DNA from: IIICB1 sp035968095
GTDB lineage: Bacteria; Cyanobacteriota; Cyanobacteriia; Cyanobacteriales; SIO1D9
Direction of reading: 5' to 3'
Assembly (NCBI GenBank): GCA_035968095.1
Contig: JAWQFW010000130.1
Location: 1 to 14,665 of the forward strand
DNA: 14,665 nucleotides
In this document: piece by piece, positions 6,533 to 14,420 of the stretch
Numbering within the stretch: the first letter of the stretch is position 1
How the letters are laid out: the number at the start of each line of letters is the position of its first letter
Position numbers and translations under genes: made by a program
The notes under the pieces: generated by a model
Database searches by the model: none
Told to the model about the DNA's origin: nothing
The model's input: only the letters and a program-made list of their open reading frames with translations

Positions 6533-6602
6533 TACCAGAAAATTCCTGTCGCTTCAGTTCCAGGACTACAATTTAATCAAGTGGTGAATTATCTCAATCC
6601 CT

Positions 6603-7268
6603 ATGGTGACAACAACATCAACTGCGAACCCAAGTCAAAATGATTACCGTAAGGTCGGCGCAGCCATCGCATTACAAGGCGTTTCCTGGCACACTTATAA
6701 AATGTTACTCTCTGATGTGGGAGAAAATCGCCCTTGGAGAATTACTTATGACCAAGGTGTATTAGAACTGAGAATGCCACTTCCTCAACATGAAGAACCG
6801 AAACGACTAAGAGAAAGTTTTATTGAAGCTATTGTTGATGAGCTAGAAATAGAATTGAGAAGCTTGGGTGCGTTAACTTTAGAACGAGACGATCTTGCTC
6901 GTGCAATTGAGCTAGATTCTTGTTTTTATCTTCAAAATGAAGCGCAAGTTAGAGGTAAGCAATCAATTAATTTACGCACCGATCCGCCGCCAGATTTAGC
7001 GATAGAATCAGATTATACTAACTCTTCGATTAACAAATTATCTGTTTATGCTGCTTTGGGTGTTCCGGAAGTTTGGCGCTACAACGAAAGTAATTTAGAA
7101 GTGTATGTTTTAAGTGAAGGTAAGTACGAACTTGCTCAAGAAAGTTTGGCTTTTCCTTTTTTACCAATTGCCGAAATCCCCGCTTTAATTGAGCAAAGTA
7201 AAAACCTCGGACAAAGAGCAACGGTGCGTTTATTCCGAGCCAGGATTCGCGAAATTATCGCTAGTTAA
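6603..7268 (+). CDS. Uma2-family (DUF820) PD-(D/E)XK nuclease-like protein
   Basis: The 221-residue protein belongs to the Uma2/DUF820 family, heavily expanded in cyanobacteria and predicted to have a restriction-endonuclease fold; in vivo roles are largely unknown. Seen: the N-terminal MLL-x-RITYDQGVLELRMP region (34-59), typical of the family, then PPPDLAIESD (128-137) with D131 and E135 as candidate active-site acids, a lysine K145, and the signature YAALGVPEVWRYN (149-161). The C-terminal part is a helical tail. ATG 6603 is used; a GTG overlaps it two codons later (MV). It is divergently arranged with the DUF3146-like gene and precedes the retropepsin-like gene by 113 bases. Such genes often belong to mobile or rapidly duplicated sets; nothing nearby shows transposition. 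Confidence 0.88.
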   Translation: MVTTTSTANPSQNDYRKVGAAIALQGVSWHTYKMLLSDVGENRPWRITYDQGVLELRMPLPQHEEPKRLRESFIEAIVDELEIELRSLGALTLERDDLARAIELDSCFYLQNEAQVRGKQSINLRTDPPPDLAIESDYTNSSINKLSVYAALGVPEVWRYNESNLEVYVLSEGKYELAQESLAFPFLPIAEIPALIEQSKNLGQRATVRLFRARIREIIAS

Positions 7269-7381
7269 TAAATAATTTTTAGTTAGGCTTTAGCGAGACT
7301 TCAACCAACTAATTTATGTGTAAACAATTAAATCTAGCTGAAATTAGTGCTAGCGGAAAGAAGAATTTGGAGTAATTATCA

Positions 7382-8008
7382 ATGAGTGGCGACCTCTCAC
7401 GAGAACAAAATCGTGCTATGCTCAAATGGTTTAACAAAAACTACCGTAATTTAAGAGAATTGTATCGAAATCAATATATTGCTTACAACGAAAATGGCTT
7501 AATTGCTCATAGTGAAGATTTACGACAAGTCTTAGATACCGCTAAAGCTTCAGGAAAACATTTTGCTATTTATTTTCTTCCTAAATCTACCGCTTCTGTA
7601 CATATTTTACCAATTAAATTTCGGACAGTTGTTCGCCAGGATTGGATTCCTAATTATCAGGTTAAGCTGAAACATAAAGAATCTGAAGTTACAGCATCAA
7701 TGTTAGTAGATTCTGGTGCAGAACTCAGTTGGATTTCTTATCAAATTGGTCAAGAGTTAGGTTACAATTTAGCTGATGCAGAATCTACTTTATTCGCCGA
7801 AACTATTGGGGGAACAGGAGAATATGTGTTACGGAATGTGGAAATGAATATTGATGGATATGATTTTATTGCTCCTGTAGCCTGGTTACAACATAATTTG
7901 GCGGTAGAACAATTACTATTAGGACGGGAAGTTGTCTGCGATCGATTTAATATTGAGTTTAGACAAGCTGATGAAGAAATTATTTTTACTTGGCGCGATA
8001 ATTCTTAA
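7382..8008 (+). CDS. DUF5678 domain plus retropepsin-like aspartic protease
   Basis: The 208-residue protein appears to have two parts. Residues about 10-68 (KWFNKNYRNLRELYRNQYIA, then AHSEDLRQVLDTAKASG) resemble the DUF5678 domain. Residues about 85-205 resemble a single-lobed retropepsin: MLVDSGAELSWIS (107-119) with the catalytic-type D110-S111-G112, a GGTGEY turn (143-148) and the C-terminal LLLGREVVCDRFNIEF (178-193), matching the typical hydrophobic-hydrophobic-Gly-Arg-(D/E) segment. Retropepsins work as dimers, so activity would require self-association. No signal peptide or membrane helix is visible. GGAG lies nine bases before the ATG, supporting this start. The substrate is unknown. 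Codon use is AT-rich. Confidence 0.82.
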   Translation: MSGDLSREQNRAMLKWFNKNYRNLRELYRNQYIAYNENGLIAHSEDLRQVLDTAKASGKHFAIYFLPKSTASVHILPIKFRTVVRQDWIPNYQVKLKHKESEVTASMLVDSGAELSWISYQIGQELGYNLADAESTLFAETIGGTGEYVLRNVEMNIDGYDFIAPVAWLQHNLAVEQLLLGREVVCDRFNIEFRQADEEIIFTWRDNS

Positions 8009-8080
8009 ATAAGGTAATAATTTACTACAAATGAACAAACTTTTGCTTAGAATCGAAAATAAAGGTAGACATCTCGCATC

Positions 8081-8086
8081 GGAGGT
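8081..8086 (+). promoter_or_regulatory. Strong Shine-Dalgarno fixing a TTG start
   Basis: GGAGGT lies six bases before TTG 8093 and decides the start of the GTPase gene. A 25-codon frame beginning at ATG 8032 runs through it and ends at 8109, but has no ribosome binding site. Confidence 0.75.
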
Positions 8087-8092
8087 ATATCT

Positions 8093-9532
8093 TTGTCTGA
8101 TTCTGTAGATTATGAAGGTTGGAACGTCGAAGAGTTCGATCGCGCAATTCTGAGTTTTGAAGAGATCCAAGGTGAGCTAAACTATAAGCAAGCGCAAGAT
8201 TCGCTGCGGGGTTTGGTTCAAGGTCTGGACTTGTCTTTGCGGGAAAAAGCGGGTTTGGAGATCGAAATTGAGGATCTTGCCGCGATGCTGGATAAGTTGG
8301 ATAATTCAGTAGTGGCGATCGCTGCTTTTGGGATGGTGGGACGCGGTAAGTCTTCGGTTCTGAATGCGCTTTTGGGTCAGGATGTGTTTGAGACAGGTGC
8401 TTTACATGGCGTGACTCGCACCATAGACCGCGCTCAATGGCAGTTAGCGACGGAAAATGTCGGATCTGGTGATAAGGAGGTGCTGCGCGTTGCTTTGCCG
8501 GGAATAGGCAATTCCCAGATTCAACTGGTGGATACTCCGGGTATCGATGAGGTGGATGGCGAAACTCGCGAAATTTTGGCGCGGCGAATTGCCAAACAAG
8601 CAGATTTAATTTTATTTATTATTGCTGGTGACTTGACAAAAGTAGAACATGATGCTTTGTCTCAGTTGCGGGAAGTCGGGAAACCGATGTTATTGATATT
8701 TAACAAAATTGACCAATATCCAGAAGCCGATCGCGATTTGATTTATCGAAAGATTCGTGACGAACGGGTGCGCGAGTTGTTACATCCGGAGGATATTGTC
8801 ATGGTAGCTGCTTCGCCGTTGGTTTTGCAAGCCCAGAAAAAGGCTGATGGGAGTATTATTCGTCAGCGTCGTCGCGGAAAAGCCCAGGTTGAGGATTTGA
8901 AGCTGAAGATTTTGGAGATTTTGCACCGAGAAGGTAAATCTTTAGTGGCTTTGAATACGATGCTTTATGCTGACGAAGTTAACGAAGAGGTGGTAAAAAG
9001 AAAGATGAGCATTCGCGATCGCGCCGCGAATGATTTAATTAACAAAGCGGTGATGACGAAAGCTGTAGTTGTAGCCTTGAATCCAGTTACGGCTTTTGAT
9101 TTGTTCACTGGGGCGATCGTTGATTTAGTGATGATTCTCGGCTTATCGAAATTATATGGCATTCCCATGACCCAACCGGGGGCGATCGCACTTTTGCAAA
9201 AAATCGCTTTCAGCATGGGTGGAATTAGTCTCAGCGAACTATTAGCCAACCTCGGTTTAAGTTCCCTCAAAGGTATTTTAGGCATTTCTGTCCCCGCTAC
9301 AGTCGGAGTTTCCCTCGCCCCCTACATTTCCGTTGCGATTACCCAAGCAGGAGTTGCGGGAGTATCAGCTTACGCGATCGGACAAATAACTAAAACTTAT
9401 CTCGCCCAAGGCGCATCTTGGGGACCCGACGGACCCAAAGCCGTCGTCAAACGTATCCTTGACTCTCTCGACGAAACCTCTATTCTCAATCGGATTAAAC
9501 ACGAACTCAACGCTAAATTGATTGGTTCTTAA
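8093..9532 (+). CDS. Era-like GTPase with hydrophobic DUF697-like C-terminal half
   Basis: The 479-residue protein contains a TRAFAC-type GTPase domain: G1 GMVGRGKS (80-87), a threonine-rich G2 loop (VTRT, 107-110), G3 DTPG (147-150), G4 NKID (204-207) and a G5-like AAS (239-241). It is followed by a region with several hydrophobic stretches (about 322-350, 361-385 and 392-435), similar in style to DUF697 domains, so the protein probably associates with membranes. An N-terminal helical segment (about 1-70) precedes the G domain. The start is TTG 8093: a GGAGG (8081-8085) is seven bases upstream, and no ATG in frame would preserve the N-terminus. Biological role is unknown; membrane remodelling or cell-envelope roles are inference only. 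It is convergent with the DUF4340 gene. Confidence 0.85.
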   Translation: MSDSVDYEGWNVEEFDRAILSFEEIQGELNYKQAQDSLRGLVQGLDLSLREKAGLEIEIEDLAAMLDKLDNSVVAIAAFGMVGRGKSSVLNALLGQDVFETGALHGVTRTIDRAQWQLATENVGSGDKEVLRVALPGIGNSQIQLVDTPGIDEVDGETREILARRIAKQADLILFIIAGDLTKVEHDALSQLREVGKPMLLIFNKIDQYPEADRDLIYRKIRDERVRELLHPEDIVMVAASPLVLQAQKKADGSIIRQRRRGKAQVEDLKLKILEILHREGKSLVALNTMLYADEVNEEVVKRKMSIRDRAANDLINKAVMTKAVVVALNPVTAFDLFTGAIVDLVMILGLSKLYGIPMTQPGAIALLQKIAFSMGGISLSELLANLGLSSLKGILGISVPATVGVSLAPYISVAITQAGVAGVSAYAIGQITKTYLAQGASWGPDGPKAVVKRILDSLDETSILNRIKHELNAKLIGS

Positions 9533-9642
9533 AGTTAATTTAGTTGATTGTTAAAGTGGCAAAATCAACCCCATAAAAATGCTAATTAAAATCTAAATTT
9601 GTGAAAATAAAATACCATTTTGCTTGCCAAGCCTCATAACCT

Positions 9643-9672
9643 TGTAGAGACGTTGCGTGCAACGTCTCTACA
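9643..9672. repeat. Perfect 14-bp inverted repeat (multicopy-type palindrome)
   Basis: TGTAGAGACGTTGC (9643-9656) and its exact reverse complement (9659-9672) are separated by two bases. It lies between the convergent GTPase and DUF4340 genes. No T-run follows on either strand, so it does not look like a standard intrinsic terminator, though the hairpin could still stabilise or end transcripts. I recall very similar palindromes scattered through cyanobacterial genomes; copy number here needs the whole genome. Confidence 0.85.
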
Positions 9673-9704
9673 CATATCTGTAGCATTCTATTTTCCATTT
9701 TATG

Positions 9705-10310
9705 TTAATTTGCTTCTTCTAAATCTTCCTCAAAATCTTCTTCCGGAATTTCTGATTCTTGTTTCCACTCAGATAACTCTCTTTCCACACCGTATTGAAA
9801 ATCAATCGGTACTAACAAAACTTCGGACTCTTCTTCGGAGTTACTTTGCGGATCTGTTTGCGCGTAGAGAAACTTATTGTCAAAGTTAGGATTACCTAAA
9901 ATTATTTGGTGACTTTCATTATTTTTTAATTGAATATTTACCGTAGCAAAAGGTCGGTTTAGTCCGTAATTTTGAAGTTCATTAGTAGAAACAGAAAAAA
10001 CTTTTTCGCTTTTTCCTTCAGCGATTAAATCCAATAAGAAAGATACCGCCGCATCAGAAGCAGGAACGTTTTCTGGTTGCTTCATTTGCCAAGGATTTAA
10101 TTCATCTTCAGTGCGCTCAAACTCCAGTATTTCGCTATTTTTTTCAATTGTAAAACTTTGAATTTGTTCTTTATCAAAAGCAAAAATTTTCCTTTTTTCT
10201 TCCTGAATTTCGGCACGTTTTTCGGAACCTATTACTTCATAGAAATAGACAAAGCCGCCTAAAATTATTGCGACAATTAATAAAATCCAAGTAGTTTTTT
10301 GTAATTTCAT
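9705..10310 (-). CDS. DUF4340 domain protein of Gld-like ABC cluster
   Basis: The 201-residue protein has an uncleaved-looking N-terminal membrane helix (about 8-26, WILLIVAIILGGFVYFYEV) and a soluble domain. The soluble part shows the DUF4340 pattern: IFAFDKEQIQSFTIEK, a W-containing strand (NPWQMKQPENVPASDAAVSF), LNRPFATVNIQLKN and ILGNPNFDNKFLYAQTD. The tail (about 183-201) is strongly acidic. DUF4340 proteins commonly sit next to GldG-like ABC components, and here it is the last gene of such a set, 234 bases after the GldG-like gene. The expected place is the membrane with the domain on the outer (periplasmic) side. Function is unknown; binding of the transported material or assembly of the complex is inference. 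It is on the short side for the family, possibly one DUF4340 unit. Confidence 0.82.
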   Translation of the reverse strand: MKLQKTTWILLIVAIILGGFVYFYEVIGSEKRAEIQEEKRKIFAFDKEQIQSFTIEKNSEILEFERTEDELNPWQMKQPENVPASDAAVSFLLDLIAEGKSEKVFSVSTNELQNYGLNRPFATVNIQLKNNESHQIILGNPNFDNKFLYAQTDPQSNSEEESEVLLVPIDFQYGVERELSEWKQESEIPEEDFEEDLEEAN

Positions 10311-10544
10311 AAGCTCATTTCAGCAAATTAAATGATTTGCAAATAACATTTTTGTAGTGCAAGTGTCTCGTTTGCTAATGTTTGGAATTGTCCGCGATCG
10401 CTATTTTTTTAATTAGTTTGTTTTTCTAATTTTATAATTAAATATAATTTCCATAGGAAACACAAATTGTCTTGACTCCTAACTAATAATTGGTAAATGC
10501 AGCTAAGTGCTAACTGGTAACTGATCCCTGTTAACTGTTAACTG
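10311..10544. other. Gap between GldG-like and DUF4340 genes
   Basis: The 234 bases are AT-rich with no convincing gene. The part adjoining the GldG-like stop (about 10491-10547) is repeat-like: a segment similar to the leader of the ABC ATPase gene, then TAACTG-based heptamers running to the stop codon. One HIP1 octamer is present near 10394. The gap is long for a tight operon, so the DUF4340 gene may also have its own promoter. Confidence 0.55.
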
Positions 10545-10547
10545 TTA
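10491..10547. repeat. TAACTG-type heptamer array and 34-base repeat at GldG-like stop
   Basis: Bases from about 10491 to 10524 closely match the reverse complement of 14421-14454 (both contain GGTAAATGC, then GTGCTAACTG). Then GTTAACT units repeat with 7-base spacing (10530-10547) and overlap the TAA stop codon of the GldG-like gene on the minus strand. The pattern resembles degenerate cyanobacterial heptamer repeats. Confidence 0.65.
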
Positions 10548-12371
10548 TCGTCGTCTCCACCACATAATTCCCGCCGTAATTAAACCGAGTAAAGGAACAA
10601 CTACTAAAGAACTCCACAAGATAATTGCTGCTTTTTCTGGAGTCAAATTAATGCGCCGATTTTCTTGTTCTTTCGGACGAATAGAAAGAGATTCTTCGTC
10701 TTGTTTACTTAACCAATCAACAGAATTGAGAAACAAATCTTGATTTAATTGTTCGTCCAACCAACCATCGGTAGCAAAAGTGGAATTACCAATTGCAACT
10801 AATCTTGCTTCGGGATTATTTTCGGTTTCGTTAGTTGTTTCCTCTGTTTCTAAATCTTCGGTTTCAGTTTCCGCAGCAGGTGGTGTTTCTGTATTAGGTT
10901 CAGTTGTTTCTGGATCGGGATTAGGTGGTGTTGATTGTGTTTCGTTTTCGGTTATTTCTGCATCAGAGTTAGGTGGTGTTGATTGTGTTTCGTTTTCGGT
11001 TATTTCTTCATCAGGATTAGGTGGTGTTGATTGTGTTTCGGTTTCGTTTGTTTTTGGTTCCGTTTCCACAGGTGGTGTTGTTTTCAGGGAAGAAACTGGA
11101 CGAGAAAAAGCAAAACCGAGGTTTAACGGTCCAGGAACATCACTATCAGAATTAAACTCTAATTCTTCTGATTCTAGATTGCTTTCTGCCCAAGTTTGGT
11201 CGCTGGTAATAATTAAAGGAGTAGCGGTAATTCCGATTACTTGATTAGTATCGATTCGTCTTGCAAGCGGATAGATAGAGATTCCGTTCGCAAAATCTTC
11301 GACAATGGGATGATTACCGTATTCTCTTACTAGGGGTGTAACAGGACCAAAACCGAGAACGTTACCAGTTCCAGAAGCATCAATAACTGTGCGATTATCG
11401 AGGACAATTCCCCATTCTTGGAGTAAGGAATCTAAACCAGGATTAGTATTTGGATCGATGAGTAAAAATGCGCTACCACCACTGTCGAGATAAGTTTGGA
11501 TGGCGCTAATTTCTCCGGGAAGTAAAGGACGTTTAGCCCCAGCGATCGCTACTAATCCCGCGTCTGTGGGTACTGCTGCAAGGGAAGCCAGGTTGAGGGG
11601 TTCGACTTCGTACCCGCTTTTTTGTAAGCTAGCTACAGCTTGGGAAAAGCCGCCTTGTTGGGCTTCGAGGAGGGGTTCACCATGTCCTTGCAGAAAGTAG
11701 ATTTTCGGGAGAACATCCCGTTGAACTTTGGCGATCGCGTTTGTTAATTCGATCTCGGAAATTGGTTCTCCTGGACTTAAACTTTGAACTAACTGTTTTT
11801 TATCTCCATATTCGAGATAAATTTCCCCAACTAAATTTACATTAAATCTTTGCGCTATTCCTACTTCTATCTGCGGATCGACAAATTCATATTCAAAGTT
11901 TTTTCCATAGCGACTATATCGGGTTAATAGTTCTCGATCTACTGGATTTGGAGTTGGGACAAACGCCCATACTTTTAATGGTTGGTCTAAATTTTTGACA
12001 ATTTCTTGTGATTGTGGGGAGAGAGTAAAAAGTTTATTTTCTGTTAAATCTATCCGTCCTGTATAGCGAACGGCTAGAAAATTTATCAGTCCTAAAATTA
12101 TTACCAATGCTACACTCGCAACGATCGCATTTGTTCCTGCTTGGGTGGAACGACGAGCAAAAAATTTCTTCCCATCACCTAAATAAATTAACCCAAAAAT
12201 AAGAATTCCTAGTCCAATTACTAGAAAAATTATTGGGAGAACAGTCCAGGAACCAGTGATTAGCCCAATTACCAGTCCTGCTACCAATAAACCTGGACTC
12301 AACCAAATCAAATATTGCCAATACTTACTTTTTTTCTTCATTGCTAATTTGAGGATTCTTAAAATTTGCAT
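10545..12371 (-). CDS. GldG-like ABC transporter auxiliary protein
   Basis: The protein (608 residues from ATG 12371) resembles GldG and other ABC_transp_aux proteins. From N to C: two membrane helices (about 18-65), a third (about 82-105), then the family signature RIDLTENKLFTLSPQS. A large extracytoplasmic domain follows, including KIYFLQGHGEPLLEA and an SGGSAFLLIDPN segment, then a low-complexity acidic linker (about 430-530, Pro/Thr/Glu/Asn-rich), and a last membrane helix (about 580-603) followed by WWRRR. In the linker, a 16-residue unit (ENETQSTPPNPDEEIT type) recurs, encoded by 48-base DNA repeats. In-frame TTG 12377 and ATG 12341 are alternative starts; no strong Shine-Dalgarno decides. 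It follows the permease gene on the same strand. It is probably the non-transport partner that handles or recognises substrate; substrate unknown. Confidence 0.85.
   Translation of the reverse strand: MQILRILKLAMKKKSKYWQYLIWLSPGLLVAGLVIGLITGSWTVLPIIFLVIGLGILIFGLIYLGDGKKFFARRSTQAGTNAIVASVALVIILGLINFLAVRYTGRIDLTENKLFTLSPQSQEIVKNLDQPLKVWAFVPTPNPVDRELLTRYSRYGKNFEYEFVDPQIEVGIAQRFNVNLVGEIYLEYGDKKQLVQSLSPGEPISEIELTNAIAKVQRDVLPKIYFLQGHGEPLLEAQQGGFSQAVASLQKSGYEVEPLNLASLAAVPTDAGLVAIAGAKRPLLPGEISAIQTYLDSGGSAFLLIDPNTNPGLDSLLQEWGIVLDNRTVIDASGTGNVLGFGPVTPLVREYGNHPIVEDFANGISIYPLARRIDTNQVIGITATPLIITSDQTWAESNLESEELEFNSDSDVPGPLNLGFAFSRPVSSLKTTPPVETEPKTNETETQSTPPNPDEEITENETQSTPPNSDAEITENETQSTPPNPDPETTEPNTETPPAAETETEDLETEETTNETENNPEARLVAIGNSTFATDGWLDEQLNQDLFLNSVDWLSKQDEESLSIRPKEQENRRINLTPEKAAIILWSSLVVVPLLGLITAGIMWWRRR
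10921..11040. repeat. 48-bp in-frame tandem repeats in GldG-like linker
   Basis: Units begin at 10921, 10969 and 11017 (TTAGGTGGTGTTGATTGTGT start), giving two full 48-base copies and a partial third of about 24 bases. The first two differ at only a few bases. As 48 is divisible by three, copy changes keep the reading frame. Each encodes 16 residues of the acidic Pro/Thr linker. Confidence 0.9.
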
Positions 12372-12492
12372 CAACAATTATTTTAATAATTTTTAATTCT
12401 CCTTCCAGTTATCCGTTTGTTGACTACAATACTTTGAGCTTAATTTCCTTGACCAAGAACCTAATAAAATTTCTAAATTAATTAATTGTCCA

Positions 12493-13290
12493 TTAACGTT
12501 GAAAACGTAATGTTTCAATGAAAATTGCTGTTAAACCAACTCCTAAAATGATATAACTTGCTAACATTACTAAACTACTGGTGTCGATAATTCCTTGGAT
12601 CAAGTTATTGTAATGTTGCAGCAAAGAAAGGTGACTTAAAACTGCTCCAACTCCACCGCTAACTACATTAGTTACCAGTTCAATTAACCACAAAAATAAA
12701 CAGACAGCAAAAGTCATAATTGCTGACAAAATTGTGCTATCTGTAAGTGAGGAAATAAACATTCCTAAAGAGAGAATTGCGGCTGCGAGTAAGATTAAAC
12801 CTAAATGAGCTACTAAAGGGACTGCTAATTTTAGCGGTGGATCTGCGGCACTAAAAACAATTGCTTCGTAAAACATTAAAGGTAGGAGCATAAATGTGAA
12901 AAAAGTTACTACTCCAAGGAGTTTTCCTACTGCTACTGACCAATTTGTTAGGGGCGATGTTGCTAATAATTCTAAAGTTCCCCGCTTGCGTTCTTCTGCA
13001 TAAAGTCCCATTGAAAGAATTGGGAGTAAAAACAATACTAGGGAACCTAAAATTCCGAGGAAAAAGCGGAGAAATTCGTAAGCAACGTCTATTGGTGGTC
13101 CGGGAATTCCGAGTTGATCTCTTTGGGCTACTGATTGGATAATTCCTTCTGGTCCGAGTAAAGAAGGAACAAAAAATAAGCCTGCTATTAGCCAGAAGAT
13201 TACTGCGACAAGATAAGCTAAGGGTGAGGCAAAGTAGCTTTGTAATTCTTTACGGAAAATGGCGATAATATTGGCGATAATTATACGCAT
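12493..13290 (-). CDS. ABC-2 type permease, GldF-like
   Basis: The 265-residue integral membrane protein has about six hydrophobic segments: 23-45, 72-97, 114-145, 156-180, 185-206 and 238-260. Seen: FRKELQSYFASPLAYLV (12-28), typical of the permease N-terminus, and EERKRGTLELLATSP (99-113), the conserved cytoplasmic coupling-helix motif of ABC-2 exporters. It would pair with the ATPase encoded upstream to form the transporter core. The extracytoplasmic stretch between the first two helices (about 46-70) is short. The ATG start fits family length; no Shine-Dalgarno is evident. It lies 105 bases after the ATPase stop and 121 bases before the GldG-like start, all on the minus strand. Substrate is not predictable; GldF-like permeases are known mainly from gliding Bacteroidetes. 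Confidence 0.9.
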   Translation of the reverse strand: MRIIIANIIAIFRKELQSYFASPLAYLVAVIFWLIAGLFFVPSLLGPEGIIQSVAQRDQLGIPGPPIDVAYEFLRFFLGILGSLVLFLLPILSMGLYAEERKRGTLELLATSPLTNWSVAVGKLLGVVTFFTFMLLPLMFYEAIVFSAADPPLKLAVPLVAHLGLILLAAAILSLGMFISSLTDSTILSAIMTFAVCLFLWLIELVTNVVSGGVGAVLSHLSLLQHYNNLIQGIIDTSSLVMLASYIILGVGLTAIFIETLRFQR

Positions 13291-13395
13291 AAATGTTGTT
13301 AATTTTAAGTATCATTAAACTAATTATTTGTCAAGAAAAAGCAGAAATTTTTGGCAAAAATAAAGTCAGTAATTAGTTGGCGATTGGCGGGCGTT

Positions 13396-14418
13396 TTAGC
13401 TTTCTGAGTCTGACTGATCTTCAGGAGAAACTGCGATGGTCGATTCTGTATTTGCTGGGGTAAGAGTGTCAGCGATAGATTCTTGAGTTGTTAACTCTAA
13501 AAAGACATCTTCGAGGGTAGGACGAGTGCGAATCATTTCGCAAAGTCCCAACCCAGAATTAACGATCGCCGCCGCAATTTCTCGACCTGGTTCAGTACCA
13601 ACTTCAGAGATAATACTAATCACGGAGCGAGATTCGTGACTTTCCGCCAGAGGAGATACATCAAAGTGGGAAACACCAGGAATATTCCTCAGCGTTGATT
13701 GTACTTCAGTTGTGTCACCAATGACCTCAACTTGATACCCAGAATTTCCTGTGAGTTGCGCGAGCAAATTTTCTGGAGTATTCGTCGCGACGACTTTACC
13801 CTTATTAATAATGGTCACGCGATCGCACGTCATGCTCACTTCAGGCAAAATATGAGTCGAAAGGATAATCGTATGTTCTCCAGCCAAACTTTTAATTAAA
13901 TTGCGTACTTCGATAATTTGCCGAGGATCTAGTCCCACCGTCGGTTCATCTAAAATAATCGCAGGTGGATCGTGAACGATCGCTTGAGCAATACCCACTC
14001 TTTGACGATAACCCTTCGACAACTTGCGAATCAAAACTTGCGACTTCTCCTCCAGATTACAACGGGCGATCGCCAATTTTACCCTTTCCGCGCGAGATCC
14101 CGGTGCAACCCCCTTAATTCGCGCTACAAAGTCTAAAAACCCCTCCACCGTCATCTCCAAGTACAAAGGCGGAATTTCTGGTAAATAACCAATCCTCCGT
14201 CGTACCTCCAGCGAACTTTCGTGAACATCATACCCCGCAACTCGCGCCGTTCCCGTCGTCGCAGGTAAATATCCCGTCAAAATTCGCATTGTCGTCGTTT
14301 TTCCCGCCCCATTCGGTCCAAGGAAACCGAGAATTTCTCCTTTCTCTACCGAAAAGGTAACATCTTGAATGGCAGGCGTTGAGCCGTATATTTTACTTAA
14401 GTGTTCAACTTCAATCAT
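13396..14418 (-). CDS. ABC transporter ATP-binding protein, GldA-like
   Basis: The 340-residue ATPase energises the neighbouring ABC-2 permease. Seen: Walker A GPNGAGKTT (34-42), the signature LSKGYRQR (133-140), Walker B AIILDEP (153-159) with the catalytic glutamate E158, D-loop GLD (162-164) and switch histidine H189 in STHI. The Q-loop position reads YLPEIPPLY (78-86), with Glu where many ABC-2 ATPases have Gln, a feature I associate with this GldA-like subgroup, as is LSKGYRQR instead of LSGGQ. After the core (about 1-230) there is a C-terminal regulatory-like extension with an acidic Ser/Thr-rich tail (about 315-340). ATG 14418 begins right at the conserved MIEVEHLSKIYG. It is the first gene of the four-gene minus-strand set. 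Confidence 0.93.
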   Translation of the reverse strand: MIEVEHLSKIYGSTPAIQDVTFSVEKGEILGFLGPNGAGKTTTMRILTGYLPATTGTARVAGYDVHESSLEVRRRIGYLPEIPPLYLEMTVEGFLDFVARIKGVAPGSRAERVKLAIARCNLEEKSQVLIRKLSKGYRQRVGIAQAIVHDPPAIILDEPTVGLDPRQIIEVRNLIKSLAGEHTIILSTHILPEVSMTCDRVTIINKGKVVATNTPENLLAQLTGNSGYQVEVIGDTTEVQSTLRNIPGVSHFDVSPLAESHESRSVISIISEVGTEPGREIAAAIVNSGLGLCEMIRTRPTLEDVFLELTTQESIADTLTPANTESTIAVSPEDQSDSES

Positions 14419-14420
14419 TA

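Noticed and set aside
8032..8109. 25-codon upstream ORF before the GTPase
   Set aside because: No ribosome binding site and no regulatory peptide features; the strong Shine-Dalgarno within it serves TTG 8093.
5655..8315. HIP1-free stretch as a mark of transferred DNA
   Set aside because: No GCGATCGC is seen here, but a gap of about 2.1 kb also occurs across the ABC genes (about 11736-13820), so the contrast is too weak.
9643..9672. Intrinsic terminator
   Set aside because: The hairpin is strong but no T-run follows on either strand, so it is listed as a repeat.
10780..11244. Plus-strand Ser/Val/Gly-rich frame opposite the GldG-like linker
   Set aside because: It is the antisense reading of the 48-bp linker repeats; the minus-strand gene with clear family features explains the sequence.
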